Positions 34,587-46,755 of a stretch of 64,000 nucleotides of DNA are shown in pieces. A program made the position numbers and the translations under genes. Below the pieces are notes generated by a model that saw only the letters and a program-made list of their open reading frames with translations, was not told the DNA's origin and made no database searches. The stretch comes from Metellina segmentata. Its lineage: Eukaryota > Arthropoda > Arachnida > Araneae > Tetragnathidae. Location of the stretch: the NCBI GenBank assembly GCA_947359465.1, contig OX375874.1, forward strand, positions 89,159,672 to 89,223,671, given 5' to 3'. Within the stretch, counting starts at the first letter, position 1, and each line of letters opens with the position of its first letter.

Positions 34587-35042
34587 TTGCAAACTTTTAA
34601 TTTGGCAAACAATTCATTTGACTAATGTTAAACTAACAATTGGTGAATAATTATAAATTTGCAAATTGTTTAGAATAGTTTGTTTTATATTTGATTGATT
34701 TAAACGTGAATTTTGGAAGTGAGTTCAGGATAATCGAGAAGTCAAAGCCTATTAAATAACACAAATTTTTAAAACCATTCCGTTCATATAATTACATTCG
34801 AGTACTATTTTGCATTGCATAGCTAATAAACATTTCATCCAACGCAACTAAAACAGACCGTTCAACGTAACAACGATACCAACAGATAAGAAAAATTCAA
34901 TGTCCTCAACTGTCAAATTTCCTTTCACGACATATGCAAGAAAAATTGAACAAATTTTTAAAAACTGCATAGACATACGAATATTTTGCGAGGATTACTT
35001 TGAATTCTCGAGTTCAACATTCCAGTTTTGCTAATGTACGTG

Positions 35043-35114
35043 GGCTCGGTGGCGCAACGGTAGCGCGTCTAACTCCAGATCAGAAGGTTGCGTGTTCAAA
35101 TCACGTCCGGGTCA
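35043..35114 (+). tRNA. tRNA-Trp-CCA: tRNA-Trp (CCA), anticodon-stem variant G30A
   Basis: A30-C40 mismatch; counterpart of 33455. Confidence 0.9.
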
Positions 35115-35571
35115 TTGAAAACTTTTTATTTGACAAACAATTGATTTGACTAATGTTAAACTAACAATTGGTGAATAATTATAAATTTGGAACTTGTTTA
35201 GAATTGTTTGTTTTATATTTGATTGATTTAAACGTGAATTTTGGAAGTGAGTTCAGGATAATCGAGAAGTCAAAGCCTATTAAATAACATAAATTTTTAA
35301 AACCATTCCGTTCATATAATTACATGCGAGTACTATTTTGCATTGCATAGCTAATTGAATATTTCATCCAACGCAACTAAAACAGACCGTTCAACGTAAC
35401 AACGATACCAATAGATAAGAAAAATTCAATGTCCTTAACTGTCAAATTTCCTTTCACGATATATGCAAGAAAAATTGAACAAATTTTTAACAACTGCATA
35501 ACCATACGAATATTTTGCGAGAATTACTTTGAATTCTCATGTTCAACATTCCAGTGTTGCTAACGTGCGTG

Positions 35572-35643
35572 GGCTCGGTGGCGCAACGGTAGCGCGTCTG
35601 ATTCCAGATCAGAAGGTTGCGTGTTCAAATCACGTCCGGGTCA
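35572..35643 (+). tRNA. tRNA-Trp-CCA: tRNA-Trp (CCA), loop variant C32U
   Basis: C32U only; counterpart of 33984. Confidence 0.94.
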
Positions 35644-36102
35644 ATGAAAACTTTTTATTTGTTAAACAATTGATTTGACTAATGTTAAACTAACAATTGG
35701 TGAATAATTATATATTTGGAAATTGTTTAGAATTGTATGTTTTATATTTGATTGTGATTTAAACGTGAATTTTGGAAGTGAGTTCAGGATAATCGAGAAG
35801 TCAAAGCCTATTAAATAACACAAATTTTTAAAACCATTCCGTTTATATAATTACATGCGAGTACTATTTTGCATTGGATAGCTAATAGAACATTTCATCC
35901 AACGCAACTAAAACAGACCGTTCAACGTGAAAACGATACCAACAAATAAGAAAATATCAATGTCCTCAACTGTCAAACTTCCTTTCACGACATATTCAAG
36001 AAAAATTGAACAAATTTTTAAAAACTGCATAGACATACGAATATTTTGCGAGGATTACTTTGAATTCTCGAGTTCAACATTCCAGTTTTGCTAATGTACG
36101 TG

Positions 36103-36174
36103 GGCTCGGTGGCGCAACGGTAGCGCGTCTGACTCCAGTTCAGAAGGTTGCGTGTTCAAATCACGTCCGGGTCA
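36103..36174 (+). tRNA. tRNA-Trp-CCA: tRNA-Trp (CCA), loop variant A38U
   Basis: The anticodon loop reads CTCCAGT; A38U replaces the base opposite C32. First of eight A38U copies, all between 36.1 and 45.7 kb. Confidence 0.92.
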
Positions 36175-36632
36175 TTGCAAACTTTTAATTTGGCAAACAA
36201 TTCATTTGACTAATGTTAAACTAACAATTGGTGAATAATTATAAATTTGAAAATTGTTTAGAATAGTTTGTTTTATATTTGATTGATTTATAAACGTGAA
36301 TTTTGGAAGTGAGTTCAGGATAATCGAGAAGTCAAAGCCTATTAAATAACACAAATTTTTAAAACCATTCCGTTCATATAATTACAATTGAGTACTATTT
36401 TGCATTGCATAGCTAATAAACATTTCATCCAATGCAACTAAAACAGACCGTTCAACGTAAGAACGATACCAACAGATAAGAAAAATTCAATGTCCTCAAC
36501 TGTCAAATTTCCTTTCACGACATATGCAAGAAAAATTGAACAAATTTTTAAAAACTGCATAGACATACGAATATTTTGCGAGGATTACTTTGAATTCTCT
36601 AGTTCAACATTCCAGTTTTGCTAATGTACGTG

Positions 36633-36704
36633 GGCTCGGTGGCGCAACGGTAGCGCGTCTGATTCCAAATCAGAAGGTTGCGTGTTCAAATCTCGTCCGG
36701 GTCA
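36633..36704 (+). tRNA. tRNA-Trp-CCA: tRNA-Trp (CCA), C32U, G37A, A62U
   Basis: G37A changes the base 3' of the anticodon, which is modified in tRNAs. A62U breaks U52-A62 in the T stem and B box. Counterpart at 39809. Confidence 0.87.
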
Positions 36705-37160
36705 TTGAAAACTTTTTATTTGTTAAACAATTGATTTGACTAATGTTAAACTAACAATTGGTGAATAATTATATATTTGGAAATTGTTTAGAATTGTATG
36801 TTTTATATTTGATTGATTTAAACGTGAATTTTGGAAGTGAGTTCAGGATAATCGAGAAGTCAAAGCCTATTAAATAACACAAATTTTTAAAACCATTCCG
36901 TTCATATAATTACATTTGAGTACTATTTTGCATTGCATAGCTAATAAACATTTCATCCAATGCAACTAAAACAGACCGTTCAACGTGACAATGATACCAA
37001 CAAATAAGAAAATATCAATGTCCTCAACTGTCAAACTTCCTTTCACGACATATTCAAGAAAAATTGAACAAATTTTTAAAAACTGCATAAACATACGAAT
37101 ATTTTGCGAGAATTACTTTGAATTCTCATGTTCAACATTCCAGTGTTGCTAACGTGCGTG

Positions 37161-37232
37161 GGCTCGGTGGAGCAACGGTAGCGCGTCTGACTCCAGATCA
37201 GAAGGTTGCGTGTTCAAATCACGTCCGGGTCA
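37161..37232 (+). tRNA. tRNA-Trp-CCA: tRNA-Trp (CCA), C11A variant
   Basis: C11A breaks C11-G24; counterpart of 40337. Followed by TTGCTAACTTTTAACTTGG. Confidence 0.93.
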
Positions 37233-37691
37233 TTGCTAACTTTTAACTTGGCAAACAATTCATTTGACTAATGTTAAACTAACAATTGGTGAATAATTAT
37301 AAATTTGGAAATTGTTTAGATATGTTTGTTTTATATTTGATTGATTTATAAACGTGAATTTTGGAAGTGAGTTCAGGATAATCGAGAAGTCAAAGCCTAT
37401 TAAATAACACAAATTTTTAAAACCATTCCGTTTATATAATTACATGCGAGTACTATTTTGCATTGGATAGCTAATAGAACATTTCATCCAACGCAACTAA
37501 AACAGACCGTTCAACGTGAAAACGATACCAACAAATAAGAAAATATCAATGTCCTCAACTGTCAAACTTCCTTTCACGACATATTCAAGAAAAATTGAAC
37601 AAATTTTTAAAAACTGCATAGACATACGAATATTTTGCGAGGATTACTTTGAATTCTCGAGTTCAACATTCCAGTTTTGCTAATGTACGTG

Positions 37692-37763
37692 GGCTCGGTG
37701 GCGCAACGGTAGCGCGTCTGACTCCAGTTCAGAAGGTTGCGTGTTCAAATCACGTCCGGGTCA
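37692..37763 (+). tRNA. tRNA-Trp-CCA: tRNA-Trp (CCA), loop variant A38U
   Basis: A38U only; first half of an A38U/C32U dimer. Counterpart at 40868. Confidence 0.92.
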
Positions 37764-38219
37764 TTGCAAACTTTTAATTTGGCAAACAATTCATTTGACT
37801 AATGTTAAACTAACAATTGGTGAATAATTATAAATTTGAAAATTGTTTAGAATAGTTTGTTTTATATTTGATTGATTTAAACGTGAATTTTGGAAGTGAG
37901 TTCAGGATAATCGAGAAGTCAAAGCCTATTAAATAACACAAATTTTTAAAACCATTCCGTTCATATAATTACATTTGAGTACTATTTTGCATTGCATAGC
38001 TAATAAACATTTCATCCAACGCAACTAAAACAGACCGTTCAACGTAAGAACGATACCAACAGATAAGAAAAATTCAATGTCCTTAACTGTCAAATTTCCT
38101 TTCACGACATATGCAAGAAAAATTGAACAAATTTTTAAAAACTGCATAGACATACGAATATTTTGCGAGGATTACTTTGAATTCTCTAGTTCAACATTCC
38201 AGTTTTGCTAATGTACGTG

Positions 38220-38291
38220 AACTCGGTGGCGCAACGGTAGCGCGTCTGATTCCAGATCAGAAGGTTGCGTGTTCAAATCACGTCCGGGTCA
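38220..38291 (+). tRNA. tRNA-Trp-CCA: tRNA-Trp (CCA), acceptor G1A + G2A, C32U
   Basis: The acceptor is AACTCGG: G1A breaks G1-C72 at the stem end, and A2-U71 pairs. Processing and charging are probably affected. Counterpart at 41396. Confidence 0.87.
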
Positions 38292-38750
38292 ATGAAAACT
38301 TTTTATTTGTTAAACAATTGATTTGACTAATGTTAAACTAACAATTGGTGAATAATTATATATTTGGAAATTGTTTAGAATTGTATGTTTTATATTTGAT
38401 TGTGATTTAAACGTGAATTTTGGAAGTGAGTTCAGGATAATCGAGAAGTCAAAGCCTATTAAATAACACAAATTTTTAAAACCATTCCGTTTATATAATT
38501 ACATGCGAGTACTATTTTGCATTGGATAGCTAATAGAACATTTCATCCAACGCAACTAAAACAGACCGTTCAACGTGAAAACGATACCAACAAATAAGAA
38601 AATATCAATGTCCTCAACTGTCAAACTTCCTTTCACGACATATTCAAGAAAAATTGAACAAATTTTTAAAAACTGCATAGACATACGAATATTTTGCGAG
38701 GATTACTTTGAATTCTCGAGTTCAACATTCCAGTTTTGCTAATGTACGTG

Positions 38751-38822
38751 GGCTCGGTGGCGCAACGGTAGCGCGTCTGACTCCAGTTCAGAAGGTTGCG
38801 TGTTCAAATCACGTCCGGGTCA
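38751..38822 (+). tRNA. tRNA-Trp-CCA: tRNA-Trp (CCA), loop variant A38U
   Basis: A38U only; counterpart of 41927. Confidence 0.92.
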
Positions 38823-39278
38823 TTGCAAACTTTTAATTTGGCAAACAATTCATTTGACTAATGTTAAACTAACAATTGGTGAATAATTATAAATTTGAAA
38901 ATTGTTTAGAATAGTTTGTTTTATATTTGATTGATTTAAACGTGAATTTTGGAAGTGAGTTCAGGATAATCGAGAAGTCAAAGCCTATTAAATAACACAA
39001 ATTTTTAAAACCATTCCGTTCATATAATTACATTTGAGTACTATTTTGCATTGCATAGCTAATAAACATTTCATCCAACGCAACTAAAACAGACCGTTCA
39101 ACGTAAGAACGATACCAACAGATAAGAAAAATTCAATGTCCTTAACTGTCAAATTTCCTTTCACGACATATGCAAGAAAAATTGAACAAATTTTTAAAAA
39201 CTGCATAGACATACGAATATTTTGCGAGGATTACTTTGAATTCTCTAGTTCAACATTCCAGTTTTGCTAATGTACGTG

Positions 39279-39350
39279 GGCTCGGTGGCGCAACGGTAGC
39301 GCGTCTGATTCCAGATCAGAAGGTTGCGTGTTCAAATCACGTCCGGGTCA
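39279..39350 (+). tRNA. tRNA-Trp-CCA: tRNA-Trp (CCA), loop variant C32U
   Basis: C32U only; second half of the dimer begun at 38751. Confidence 0.94.
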
Positions 39351-39808
39351 ATGAAAACTTTTTATTTGTTAAACAATTGATTTGACTAATGTTAAACTAA
39401 CAATTGGTGAATAATTATATATTTGGAAATTGTTTAGAATTGTATGTTTTATATTTGATTGTGATTTAAACGTGAATTTTGGAAGTGAGTTCAGGATAAT
39501 CGAGAAGTCAAAGCCTATTAAATAACACAAATTTTTAAAACCATTCCGTTCATATAATTACAATTGAGTACTATTTTGCATTGCATAGCTAATAAACATT
39601 TCATCCAATGCAACTAAAACAGACCGTTCAACGTAAGAACGATACCAACAGATAAGAAAAATTCAATGTCCTCAACTGTCAAATTTCCTTTCACGACATA
39701 TGCAAGAAAAATTGAACAAATTTTTAAAAACTGCATAGACATACGAATATTTTGCGAGGATTACTTTGAATTCTCTAGTTCAACATTCCAGTTTTGCTAA
39801 TGTACGTG

Positions 39809-39880
39809 GGCTCGGTGGCGCAACGGTAGCGCGTCTGATTCCAAATCAGAAGGTTGCGTGTTCAAATCTCGTCCGGGTCA
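39809..39880 (+). tRNA. tRNA-Trp-CCA: tRNA-Trp (CCA), C32U, G37A, A62U
   Basis: Same three changes as 36633, its counterpart 3,176 bp upstream. Confidence 0.87.
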
Positions 39881-40336
39881 TTGAAAACTTTTTATTTGTT
39901 AAACAATTGATTTGACTAATGTTAAACTAACAATTGGTGAATAATTATATATTTGGAAATTGTTTAGAATTGTATGTTTTATATTTGATTGATTTAAACG
40001 TGAATTTTGGAAGTGAGTTCAGGATAATCGAGAAGTCAAAGCCTATTAAATAACACAAATTTTTAAAACCATTCCGTTCATATAATTACATTTGAGTACT
40101 ATTTTGCATTGCATAGCTAATAAACATTTCATCCAATGCAACTAAAACAGACCGTTCAACGTGACAATGATACCAACAAATAAGAAAATATCAATGTCCT
40201 CAACTGTCAAACTTCCTTTCACGACATATTCAAGAAAAATTGAACAAATTTTTAAAAACTGCATAAACATACGAATATTTTGCGAGAATTACTTTGAATT
40301 CTCATGTTCAACATTCCAGTGTTGCTAACGTGCGTG

Positions 40337-40408
40337 GGCTCGGTGGAGCAACGGTAGCGCGTCTGACTCCAGATCAGAAGGTTGCGTGTTCAAATCACGT
40401 CCGGGTCA
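40337..40408 (+). tRNA. tRNA-Trp-CCA: tRNA-Trp (CCA), C11A variant
   Basis: C11A breaks C11-G24; counterpart of 37161. Confidence 0.93.
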
Positions 40409-40867
40409 TTGCTAACTTTTAACTTGGCAAACAATTCATTTGACTAATGTTAAACTAACAATTGGTGAATAATTATAAATTTGGAAATTGTTTAGATATG
40501 TTTGTTTTATATTTGATTGATTTATAAACGTGAATTTTGGAAGTGAGTTCAGGATAATCGAGAAGTCAAAGCCTATTAAATAACACAAATTTTTAAAACC
40601 ATTCCGTTTATATAATTACATGCGAGTACTATTTTGCATTGGATAGCTAATAGAACATTTCATCCAACGCAACTAAAACAGACCGTTCAACGTGAAAACG
40701 ATACCAACAAATAAGAAAATATCAATGTCCTCAACTGTCAAACTTCCTTTCACGACATATTCAAGAAAAATTGAACAAATTTTTAAAAACTGCATAGACA
40801 TACGAATATTTTGCGAGGATTACTTTGAATTCTCGAGTTCAACATTCCAGTTTTGCTAATGTACGTG

Positions 40868-40939
40868 GGCTCGGTGGCGCAACGGTAGCGCGTCTGACTC
40901 CAGTTCAGAAGGTTGCGTGTTCAAATCACGTCCGGGTCA
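40868..40939 (+). tRNA. tRNA-Trp-CCA: tRNA-Trp (CCA), loop variant A38U
   Basis: A38U only; counterpart of 37692. Confidence 0.92.
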
Positions 40940-41395
40940 TTGCAAACTTTTAATTTGGCAAACAATTCATTTGACTAATGTTAAACTAACAATTGGTGAA
41001 TAATTATAAATTTGAAAATTGTTTAGAATAGTTTGTTTTATATTTGATTGATTTAAACGTGAATTTTGGAAGTGAGTTCAGGATAATCGAGAAGTCAAAG
41101 CCTATTAAATAACACAAATTTTTAAAACCATTCCGTTCATATAATTACATTTGAGTACTATTTTGCATTGCATAACTAATAAACATTTCATCCAACGCAA
41201 CTAAAACAGACCGTTCAACGTAAGAACGATACCAACAGATAAGAAAAATTCAATGTCCTTAACTGTCAAATTTCCTTTCACGACATATGCAAGAAAAATT
41301 GAACAAATTTTTAAAAACTGCATAGACATACGAATATTTTGCGAGGATTACTTTGAATTCTCTAGTTCAACATTCCAGTTTTGCTAATGTACGTG

Positions 41396-41467
41396 AACTC
41401 GGTGGCGCAACGGTAGCGCGTCTGATTCCAGAACAGAAGGTTGCGTGTTCAAATCACGTCCGGGTCA
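41396..41467 (+). tRNA. tRNA-Trp-CCA: tRNA-Trp (CCA), degenerate: G1A, G2A, C32U, U39A
   Basis: Adds U39A (A31-A39 mismatch closing the anticodon loop) to the changes of its counterpart 38220, so decay continued after duplication. Confidence 0.84.
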
Positions 41468-41926
41468 ATGAAAACTTTTTATTTGTTAAACAATTGATTT
41501 GACTAATGTTAAACTAACAATTGGTGAATAATTATATATTTGGAAATTGTTTAGAATTGTATGTTTTATATTTGATTGTGATTTAAACGTGAATTTTGGA
41601 AGTGAGTTCAGGATAATCGAGAAGTCAAAGCCTATTAAATAACACAAATTTTTAAAACCATTCCGTTTATATAATTACATGCGAGTACTATTTTGCATTG
41701 GATAGCTAATAGAACATTTCATCCAACGCAACTAAAACAGACCGTTCAACGTGAAAACGATACCAACAAATAAGAAAATATCAATGTCCTCAACTGTCAA
41801 ACTTCCTTTCACGACATATTCAAGAAAATTTGAACAAATTTTTAAAAACTGCATAGACATACGAATATTTTGCGAGGATTACTTTGAATTCTCGAGTTCA
41901 ACATTCCAGTTTTGCTAATGTACGTG

Positions 41927-41998
41927 GGCTCGGTGGCGCAACGGTAGCGCGTCTGACTCCAGTTCAGAAGGTTGCGTGTTCAAATCACGTCCGGGTCA
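41927..41998 (+). tRNA. tRNA-Trp-CCA: tRNA-Trp (CCA), loop variant A38U
   Basis: A38U only; counterpart of 38751. Confidence 0.92.
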
Positions 41999-42454
41999 TT
42001 GCAAACTTTTAATTTGGCAAACAATTCATTTGACTAATGTTAAACTAACAATTGGTGAATAATTATAAATTTGAAAATTGTTTAGAATAGTTTGTTTTAT
42101 ATTTGATTGATTTAAACGTGAATTTTGGAAGTGAGTTCAGGATAATCGAGAAGTCAAAGCCTATTAAATAACACAAATTTTTAAAACCATTCCGTTCATA
42201 TAATTACATTTGAGTACTATTTTGCATTGCATAGCTAATAAACATTTCATAAAACGCAACTAAAACAGACCGTTCAACGTAAGAACGATACCAACAGATA
42301 AGAAAAATTCAATGTCCTTAACTGTCAAATTTCCTTTCACGACATATGCAAGAAAAATTGAACAAATTTTTAAAAACTGCATAGACATACGAATATTTTG
42401 CGAGGATTACTTTGAATTCTCTAGTTCAACATTCCAGTTTCGCTAATGTACGTG

Positions 42455-42526
42455 GTCTCGGTGGCGCAACGGTAGCGCGTCTGATTCCAGATCAGAAGGT
42501 TGCGTGTTCAAATCACGTCCGGGTCA
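42455..42526 (+). tRNA. tRNA-Trp-CCA: tRNA-Trp (CCA), G2U, C32U
   Basis: U2-U71 mismatch added to C32U; counterpart of 39279, which keeps G2. Confidence 0.88.
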
Positions 42527-42985
42527 ATGAAAACTTTTTATTTGTTAAACAATTGATTTGACTAATGTTAAACTAACAATTGGTGAATAATTATATATTT
42601 GGAAATTGTTTAGAATTGTATGTTTTATATTTGATTGTGATTTAAACGTGAATTTTGGAAGTGAGTTCAGGATAATCGAGAAGTCAAAGCCTATTAAATA
42701 ACACAAATTTTTAAAACCATTCCGTTTATATAATTACATGCGAGTACTATTTTGCATTGGATAGCTAATAGAACATTTCATCCAACGCAACTAAAACAGA
42801 CCGTTCAACGTGAAAACGATACCAACAAATAAGAAAATATCAATGTCCTCAACTGTCAAACTTCCTTTCACGACATATTCAAGAAAAATTGAACAAATTT
42901 TTAAAAACTGCATAGACATACGAATATTTTGCGAGGATTACTTTGAATTCTCGAGTTCAACATTCCAGTTTTGCTAATGTACGTG

Positions 42986-43057
42986 GGCTCGGTGGCGCAA
43001 CGGTAGCGCGTCTGACTCCAGTTCAGAAGGTTGCGTGTTCAAATCACGTCCGGGTCA
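42986..43057 (+). tRNA. tRNA-Trp-CCA: tRNA-Trp (CCA), loop variant A38U
   Basis: A38U only; third dimer in the run 40868-43585. Confidence 0.92.
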
Positions 43058-43513
43058 TTGCAAACTTTTAATTTGGCAAACAATTCATTTGACTAATGTT
43101 AAACTAACAATTGGTGAATAATTATAAATTTGAAAATTGTTTAGAATAGTTTGTTTTATATTTGATTGATTTAAACGTGAATTTTGGAAGTGAGTTCAGG
43201 ATAATCGAGAAGTCAAAGCCTATTAAATAACACAAATTTTTAAAACCATTCCGTTCATATAATTACATTTGAGTACTATTTTGCATTGCATAGCTAATAA
43301 ACATTTCATCCAATGCAACTAAAACAGACCGTTCAACGTAAGAACGATACCAACAGATAAGAAAAATTCTATGTCCTCAACTGTCAAATTTCCTTTCACG
43401 ACATATGCAAGAAAAATTGAACAAATTTTTAAAAACTGCATAGACATACGAATATTTTGCGAGGATTACTTTGAATTCTCTAGTTCAACATTCCAGTTTT
43501 GCTAATGTACGTG

Positions 43514-43585
43514 GGCTCGGTGGCGCAACGGTAGCGCGTCTGATTCCAGATCAGAAGGTTGCGTGTTCAAATCACGTCCGGGTCA
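43514..43585 (+). tRNA. tRNA-Trp-CCA: tRNA-Trp (CCA), loop variant C32U
   Basis: C32U only; dimer partner of 42986. Confidence 0.94.
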
Positions 43586-44040
43586 TTGAAAACTTTTTAT
43601 TTGTTAAACAATTGATTTGACTAATGTTAAACTAACAATTGGTGAATAATTATATATTTGGAAATTGTTTAGAATTGTATGTTTTATATTTGATTGATTT
43701 AAACGTGAATTTTGGAAGTGAGTTCAGGATAATCGAGAAGTCAAAGCCTATTAAATAACACAAATTTTTAAAACCATTCCGTTCATATAATTACATCCGA
43801 GTACTATTTTGCATTGCATAGCTAATAAACATTTCATCCAACGCAACTAAAACAGACCGTTTAACGTGACAACGATACCATAAATAAGAAAATATCAATG
43901 TCCTCAACTGTCAAACTTCCTTTCACGACATATTCAAGAAAAATTGAACAAATTTTTAAAAACTGCATAAACATACGAATATTTTGCGAGGATTACTTTG
44001 AATTGTTTAGTTCAACATTCCAGTTTTGCTAATGTACGTA

Positions 44041-44112
44041 GGCTCGATGGCGCAACGGTAGCGCGTCTGACTCCAGATCAGAAGGTTGCGTGTTCAAATC
44101 ACGTCCGGGTCA
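44041..44112 (+). tRNA. tRNA-Trp-CCA: tRNA-Trp (CCA), acceptor variant G7A
   Basis: GGCTCGA: A7 opposes C66. First of four G7A copies. The EcoRI site usual 41 bp upstream is changed to GAATTG in this family. Confidence 0.89.
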
Positions 44113-44569
44113 TTGAAAACTTTTAATTTGACAAACAATTCATTTGACTAATGTTAAATTAACAATTGTTGAATAATTATAAATTTGGAAATTGTTTAGA
44201 ATTGATTGTTTTATATTTGATTGATATAAACGTGAATTTTGGAAGTGAGTTCAGGATAATCGAGAAGTCAAAGCCTATTAAATAACACAAATTTTTAAAA
44301 CCATTCCGTTTATATAATTACATGCGAGTACTATTTTGCATTGGATAGCTAATAGAACATTTCATCCAACGCAACTAAAACAGACCGTTCAACGTGAAAA
44401 CGATACCAACAAATAAGAAAATATCAATGTCCTCAACTGTCAAACTTCCTTTCACGACATATTCAAGAAAAATTGAACAAATTTTTAAAAACTGCATAGA
44501 CATACGAATATTTTGCGAGGATTACTTTGAATTCTCGAGTTCAACATTCCAGTTTTGCTAATGTACGTG

Positions 44570-44641
44570 GGCTCGGTGGCGCAACGGTAGCGCGTCTGAC
44601 TCCAGTTCAGAAGGTTGCGTGTTCAAATCACGTCCGGGTCA
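44570..44641 (+). tRNA. tRNA-Trp-CCA: tRNA-Trp (CCA), loop variant A38U
   Basis: A38U only; dimer with 45098. Confidence 0.92.
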
Positions 44642-45097
44642 TTGCAAACTTTTAATTTGGCAAACAATTCATTTGACTAATGTTAAACTAACAATTGGTG
44701 AATAATTATAAATTTGAAAATTGTTTAGAATAGTTTGTTTTATATTTGATTGATTTAAACGTGAATTTTGGAAGTGAGTTCAGGATAATCGAGAAGTCAA
44801 AGCCTATTAAATAACACAAATTTTTAAAACCATTCCGTTCATATAATTACATTTGAGTACTATTTTGCATTGCATAGCTAATAAACATTTCATCCAACGC
44901 AACTAAAACAGACCGTTCAACGTAAGAACGATACCAACAGATAAGAAAAATTCAATGTCCTTAACTGTCAAATTTCCTTTCACGACATATGCAAGAAAAA
45001 TTGAACAAATTTTTAAAAACTGCATAGACATACGAATATTTTGCGAGGATTACTTTGAATTCTCTAGTTCAACATTCCAGTTTTGCTAATGTACGTG

Positions 45098-45169
45098 GGC
45101 TCGGTGGCGCAACGGTAGCGCGTCTGATTCCAGATCAGAAGGTTGCGTGTTCAAATCACGTCCGGGTCA
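45098..45169 (+). tRNA. tRNA-Trp-CCA: tRNA-Trp (CCA), loop variant C32U
   Basis: C32U only; followed by the five-T terminator class. Confidence 0.94.
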
Positions 45170-45628
45170 ATGAAAACTTTTTATTTGTTAAACAATTGAT
45201 TTGACTAATGTTAAACTAACAATTGGTGAATAATTATATATTTGGAAATTGTTTAGAATTGCATGTTTTATATTTGATTGTGATTTAAACGTGAATTTTG
45301 GAAGTGAGTTCAGGATAATCGAGAAGTCAAAGCCTATTAAATAACACAAATTTTTAAAACCATTCCGTTTATATAATTACATGCGAGTACTATTTTGCAT
45401 TGGATAGCTAATAGAACATTTCATCCAACGCAACTAAAACAGACCGTTCAACGTGAAAACGATACCAACAAATAAGAAAATATCAATGTCCTCAACTGTC
45501 AAACTTCCTTTCACGACATATTCAAGAAAAATTGAACAAATTTTTAAAAACTGCATAGACATACGAATATTTTGCGAGGATTACTTTGAATTCTCGAGTT
45601 CAACATTCCAGTTTTGCTAATGTACGTG

Positions 45629-45700
45629 GGCTCGGTGGCGCAACGGTAGCGCGTCTGACTCCAGTTCAGAAGGTTGCGTGTTCAAATCACGTCCGGGTCA
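45629..45700 (+). tRNA. tRNA-Trp-CCA: tRNA-Trp (CCA), loop variant A38U
   Basis: A38U only; last A38U copy in the window. Confidence 0.92.
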
Positions 45701-46156
45701 TTGCAAACTTTTAATTTGGCAAACAATTCATTTGACTAATGTTAAACTAACAATTGGTGAATAATTATAAATTTGAAAATTGTTTAGAATAGTTTGTTTT
45801 ATATTTGATTGATTTAAACGTGAATTTTGGAAGTGAGTTCAGGATAATCGAGAAGTCAAAGCCTATTAAATAACACAAATTTTTAAAACCATTCCGTTCA
45901 TATAATTACATTTGAGTACTATTTTGCATTGCATAGCTAATAAACATTTCATCCAACGCAACTAAAACAGACCGTTCAACGTAAGAACGATACCAACAGA
46001 TAAGAAAAATTCAATGTCCTTAACTGTCAAATTTCCTTTCACGACATATGCAAGAAAAATTGAACAAATTTTTAAAAACTGCATAGACATACGAATATTT
46101 TGCGAGGATTACTTTGAATTCTCTAGTTCAACATTCCAGTTTTGCTAATGTACGTG

Positions 46157-46228
46157 GGCTCGGTGGCGCAACGGTAGCGCGTCTGATTCCAGATCAGAAG
46201 GTTGCGTGTTCAAATCACGTCCGGGTCA
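46157..46228 (+). tRNA. tRNA-Trp-CCA: tRNA-Trp (CCA), loop variant C32U
   Basis: C32U only; dimer partner of 45629 and last C32U copy. Confidence 0.94.
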
Positions 46229-46683
46229 TTGAAAACTTTTTATTTGTTAAACAATTGATTTGACTAATGTTAAACTAACAATTGGTGAATAATTATATAT
46301 TTGGAAATTGTTTAGAATTGTATGTTTTATATTTGATTGATTTAAACGTGAATTTTGGAAGTGAGTTCAGGATAATCGAGAAGTCAAAGCCTATTAAATA
46401 ACACAAATTTTTAAAACCATTCCGTTCATATAATTACATGCGAGTACTATTTTGCATTGCATAGCTAATAAACATTTCATCCAACGCAACTAACACAGAC
46501 CGTTTAACGTGACAACGATACCATAAATAAGAAAATATCAATGTCCTCAACTGTCAAACTTCCTTTCACGACATATTCAAGAAAAATTGAACAAATTTTT
46601 AAAAACTGCATAAACATACGAATATTTTGCGAGGATTACTTTGAATTGTTTAGTTCAACATTCCAGTTTTGCTAATGTACGTA

Positions 46684-46755
46684 GGCTCGATGGCGCAACG
46701 GTAGCGCGTCTGACTCCAGATCAGAAGGTTGCGTGTTCAAATCACGTCCGGGTCA
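46684..46755 (+). tRNA. tRNA-Trp-CCA: tRNA-Trp (CCA), acceptor variant G7A
   Basis: A7-C66 mismatch; counterpart of 44041. Confidence 0.89.

Larger units (their letters stand above)
34188..35830 (+). repeat. 3-unit tandem duplication, copy 2 (1,588 bp)
   Basis: Second copy of 32600-34187. The copies share rare spacer markers, including GCTAGTACTATTTTG and GCTAATTGAATATTTC. Confidence 0.88.
36300..39475 (+). repeat. 6-unit higher-order repeat, copy 1 (3,176 bp)
   Basis: The tRNAs at 36633 (C32U+G37A+A62U), 37161 (C11A), 37692 (A38U), 38220 (G1A+G2A+C32U), 38751 (A38U) and 39279 (C32U) recur 3,176 bp later. Inside the block the A38U/C32U pair is itself repeated with a period of 1,059 bp. Boundaries are approximate. 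Confidence 0.9.
39476..42700 (+). repeat. 6-unit higher-order repeat, copy 2 (3,176 bp)
   Basis: Second copy of 36300-39475. Private changes are U39A in the tRNA at 41396, G2U at 42455 and CATAACTAAT for CATAGCTAAT near 41171. Confidence 0.9.
43700..46340 (+). repeat. 5-unit repeat, copy 1 (offset 2,643 bp)
   Basis: The distinctive unit with ATACCATAAATAAG in the spacer, an upstream flank GAATTGTTTAG (EcoRI site lost) and a G7A tRNA lies at about 43860-44112 and recurs at about 46503-46755. Boundaries are approximate. Confidence 0.75.
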
